Positions 5,599 to 5,649 of a DNA stretch of 5,649 bases are shown piece by piece (within the stretch, counting starts at the first letter, position 1; each line of letters begins with the position of its first letter). The notes under the pieces were generated by a model. That model was not told the origin of the DNA, did no database searches, and saw only the letters and a list, made by a program, of their open reading frames with translations. The stretch lies in NCBI GenBank assembly GCA_963612735.1, contig CAVDWX010000057.1, positions 1 through 5,649 of the forward strand. Direction: 5' to 3'. The position numbers were made by a program, and so were the translations under genes. Source of the DNA: CAVDWX01 sp963612735. GTDB taxonomy: Bacteria; Bacillota_I; Bacilli_A; RFN20; CAG-826.

Positions 5599-5627
5599 AT
5601 TATAGCTAAAGCCTAATGAAAATGCAA
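5599..5627 (-). promoter_or_regulatory. Near-consensus antisense promoter
   Basis: On the minus strand, TTGCAT (5622-5627), a spacer of exactly 17 bp, then a perfect TATAAT (5599-5604). The predicted start is G at 5592. It points into the hydrophobic peptide ORF, and no minus-strand coding frame follows it closely, so the product should be an antisense RNA. Confidence 0.65.
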
Positions 5628-5635
5628 TGACATGG

Positions 5636-5649
5636 GGTGAATTTTCACC
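5636..5649. repeat. Inverted repeat at the right edge
   Basis: GGTGAA-TT-TTCACC is a perfect 6-bp inverted repeat with a 2-nt centre, ending at the last base of the window. It may be the 5' half of a larger structure such as a terminator for the plus-strand small-ORF transcript, or an operator. Its continuation is not visible. Confidence 0.4.

Noticed and set aside
1..5649. CRISPR array, insertion sequence with transposase, phage genes or rRNA
   Set aside because: No regularly spaced repeats, transposase, integrase or rRNA-like sequence is visible on either strand.

Overview
The window looks like a low-GC Gram-positive (Bacillota) chromosome. The evidence is AT-rich intergenic DNA, AT-ending codons, sigma-A-like TTGnnn/TATAAT promoters, AGGAG-type ribosome binding sites, tRNA genes with encoded CCA ends, and a Mn2+-type riboswitch in front of a P-type ATPase. 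Trp is always TGG and TGA acts as a stop, so the standard bacterial code fits. The species cannot be named from the sequence.

Left part (1-456): a possible C-terminal tail of a + strand gene runs off the left edge. It meets the terminator of a minus-strand tRNA cluster, transcribed in the order tRNA-Thr(CGU), tRNA-Val(GAC), tRNA-Gly(CCC). The cluster has its own promoter immediately behind the stop codon of the next gene.

Middle left (457-1974, minus): a phytoene-desaturase-like NAD(P)/FAD-dependent oxidoreductase of unknown substrate. The 530-bp divergent intergenic region (1975-2505) holds its promoter, a 261-bp MITE-like element with near-perfect inverted ends and a hairpin at its centre, and then the promoter and leader of the ATPase.

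Middle right (2402-5280, plus): a leader that I read as a yybP-ykoY (manganese) riboswitch precedes a 924-aa P2A-type (SERCA/LMCA-like) cation-transporting ATPase, which ends at a good intrinsic terminator. The riboswitch makes Mn2+-responsive export of Mn2+ and/or Ca2+ the natural reading. The last aptamer hairpin is perfectly complementary over 10 nt to the start-codon region, which suggests a translational switch.

Right end (5341-5649): no long gene, but a compact, highly organised 200-bp unit. A short basic leader ORF with a strong ribosome binding site overlaps by ATGA a 19-residue, almost purely hydrophobic peptide (MTEIILILILVLLIVNKKG). The unit contains folded RNA elements and is faced by a near-consensus antisense promoter with a terminator. 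It resembles type I toxin-antitoxin loci (Ibs/Sib for peptide size, hok/mok for the overlapping leader ORF) and is the best candidate here for an undescribed system.
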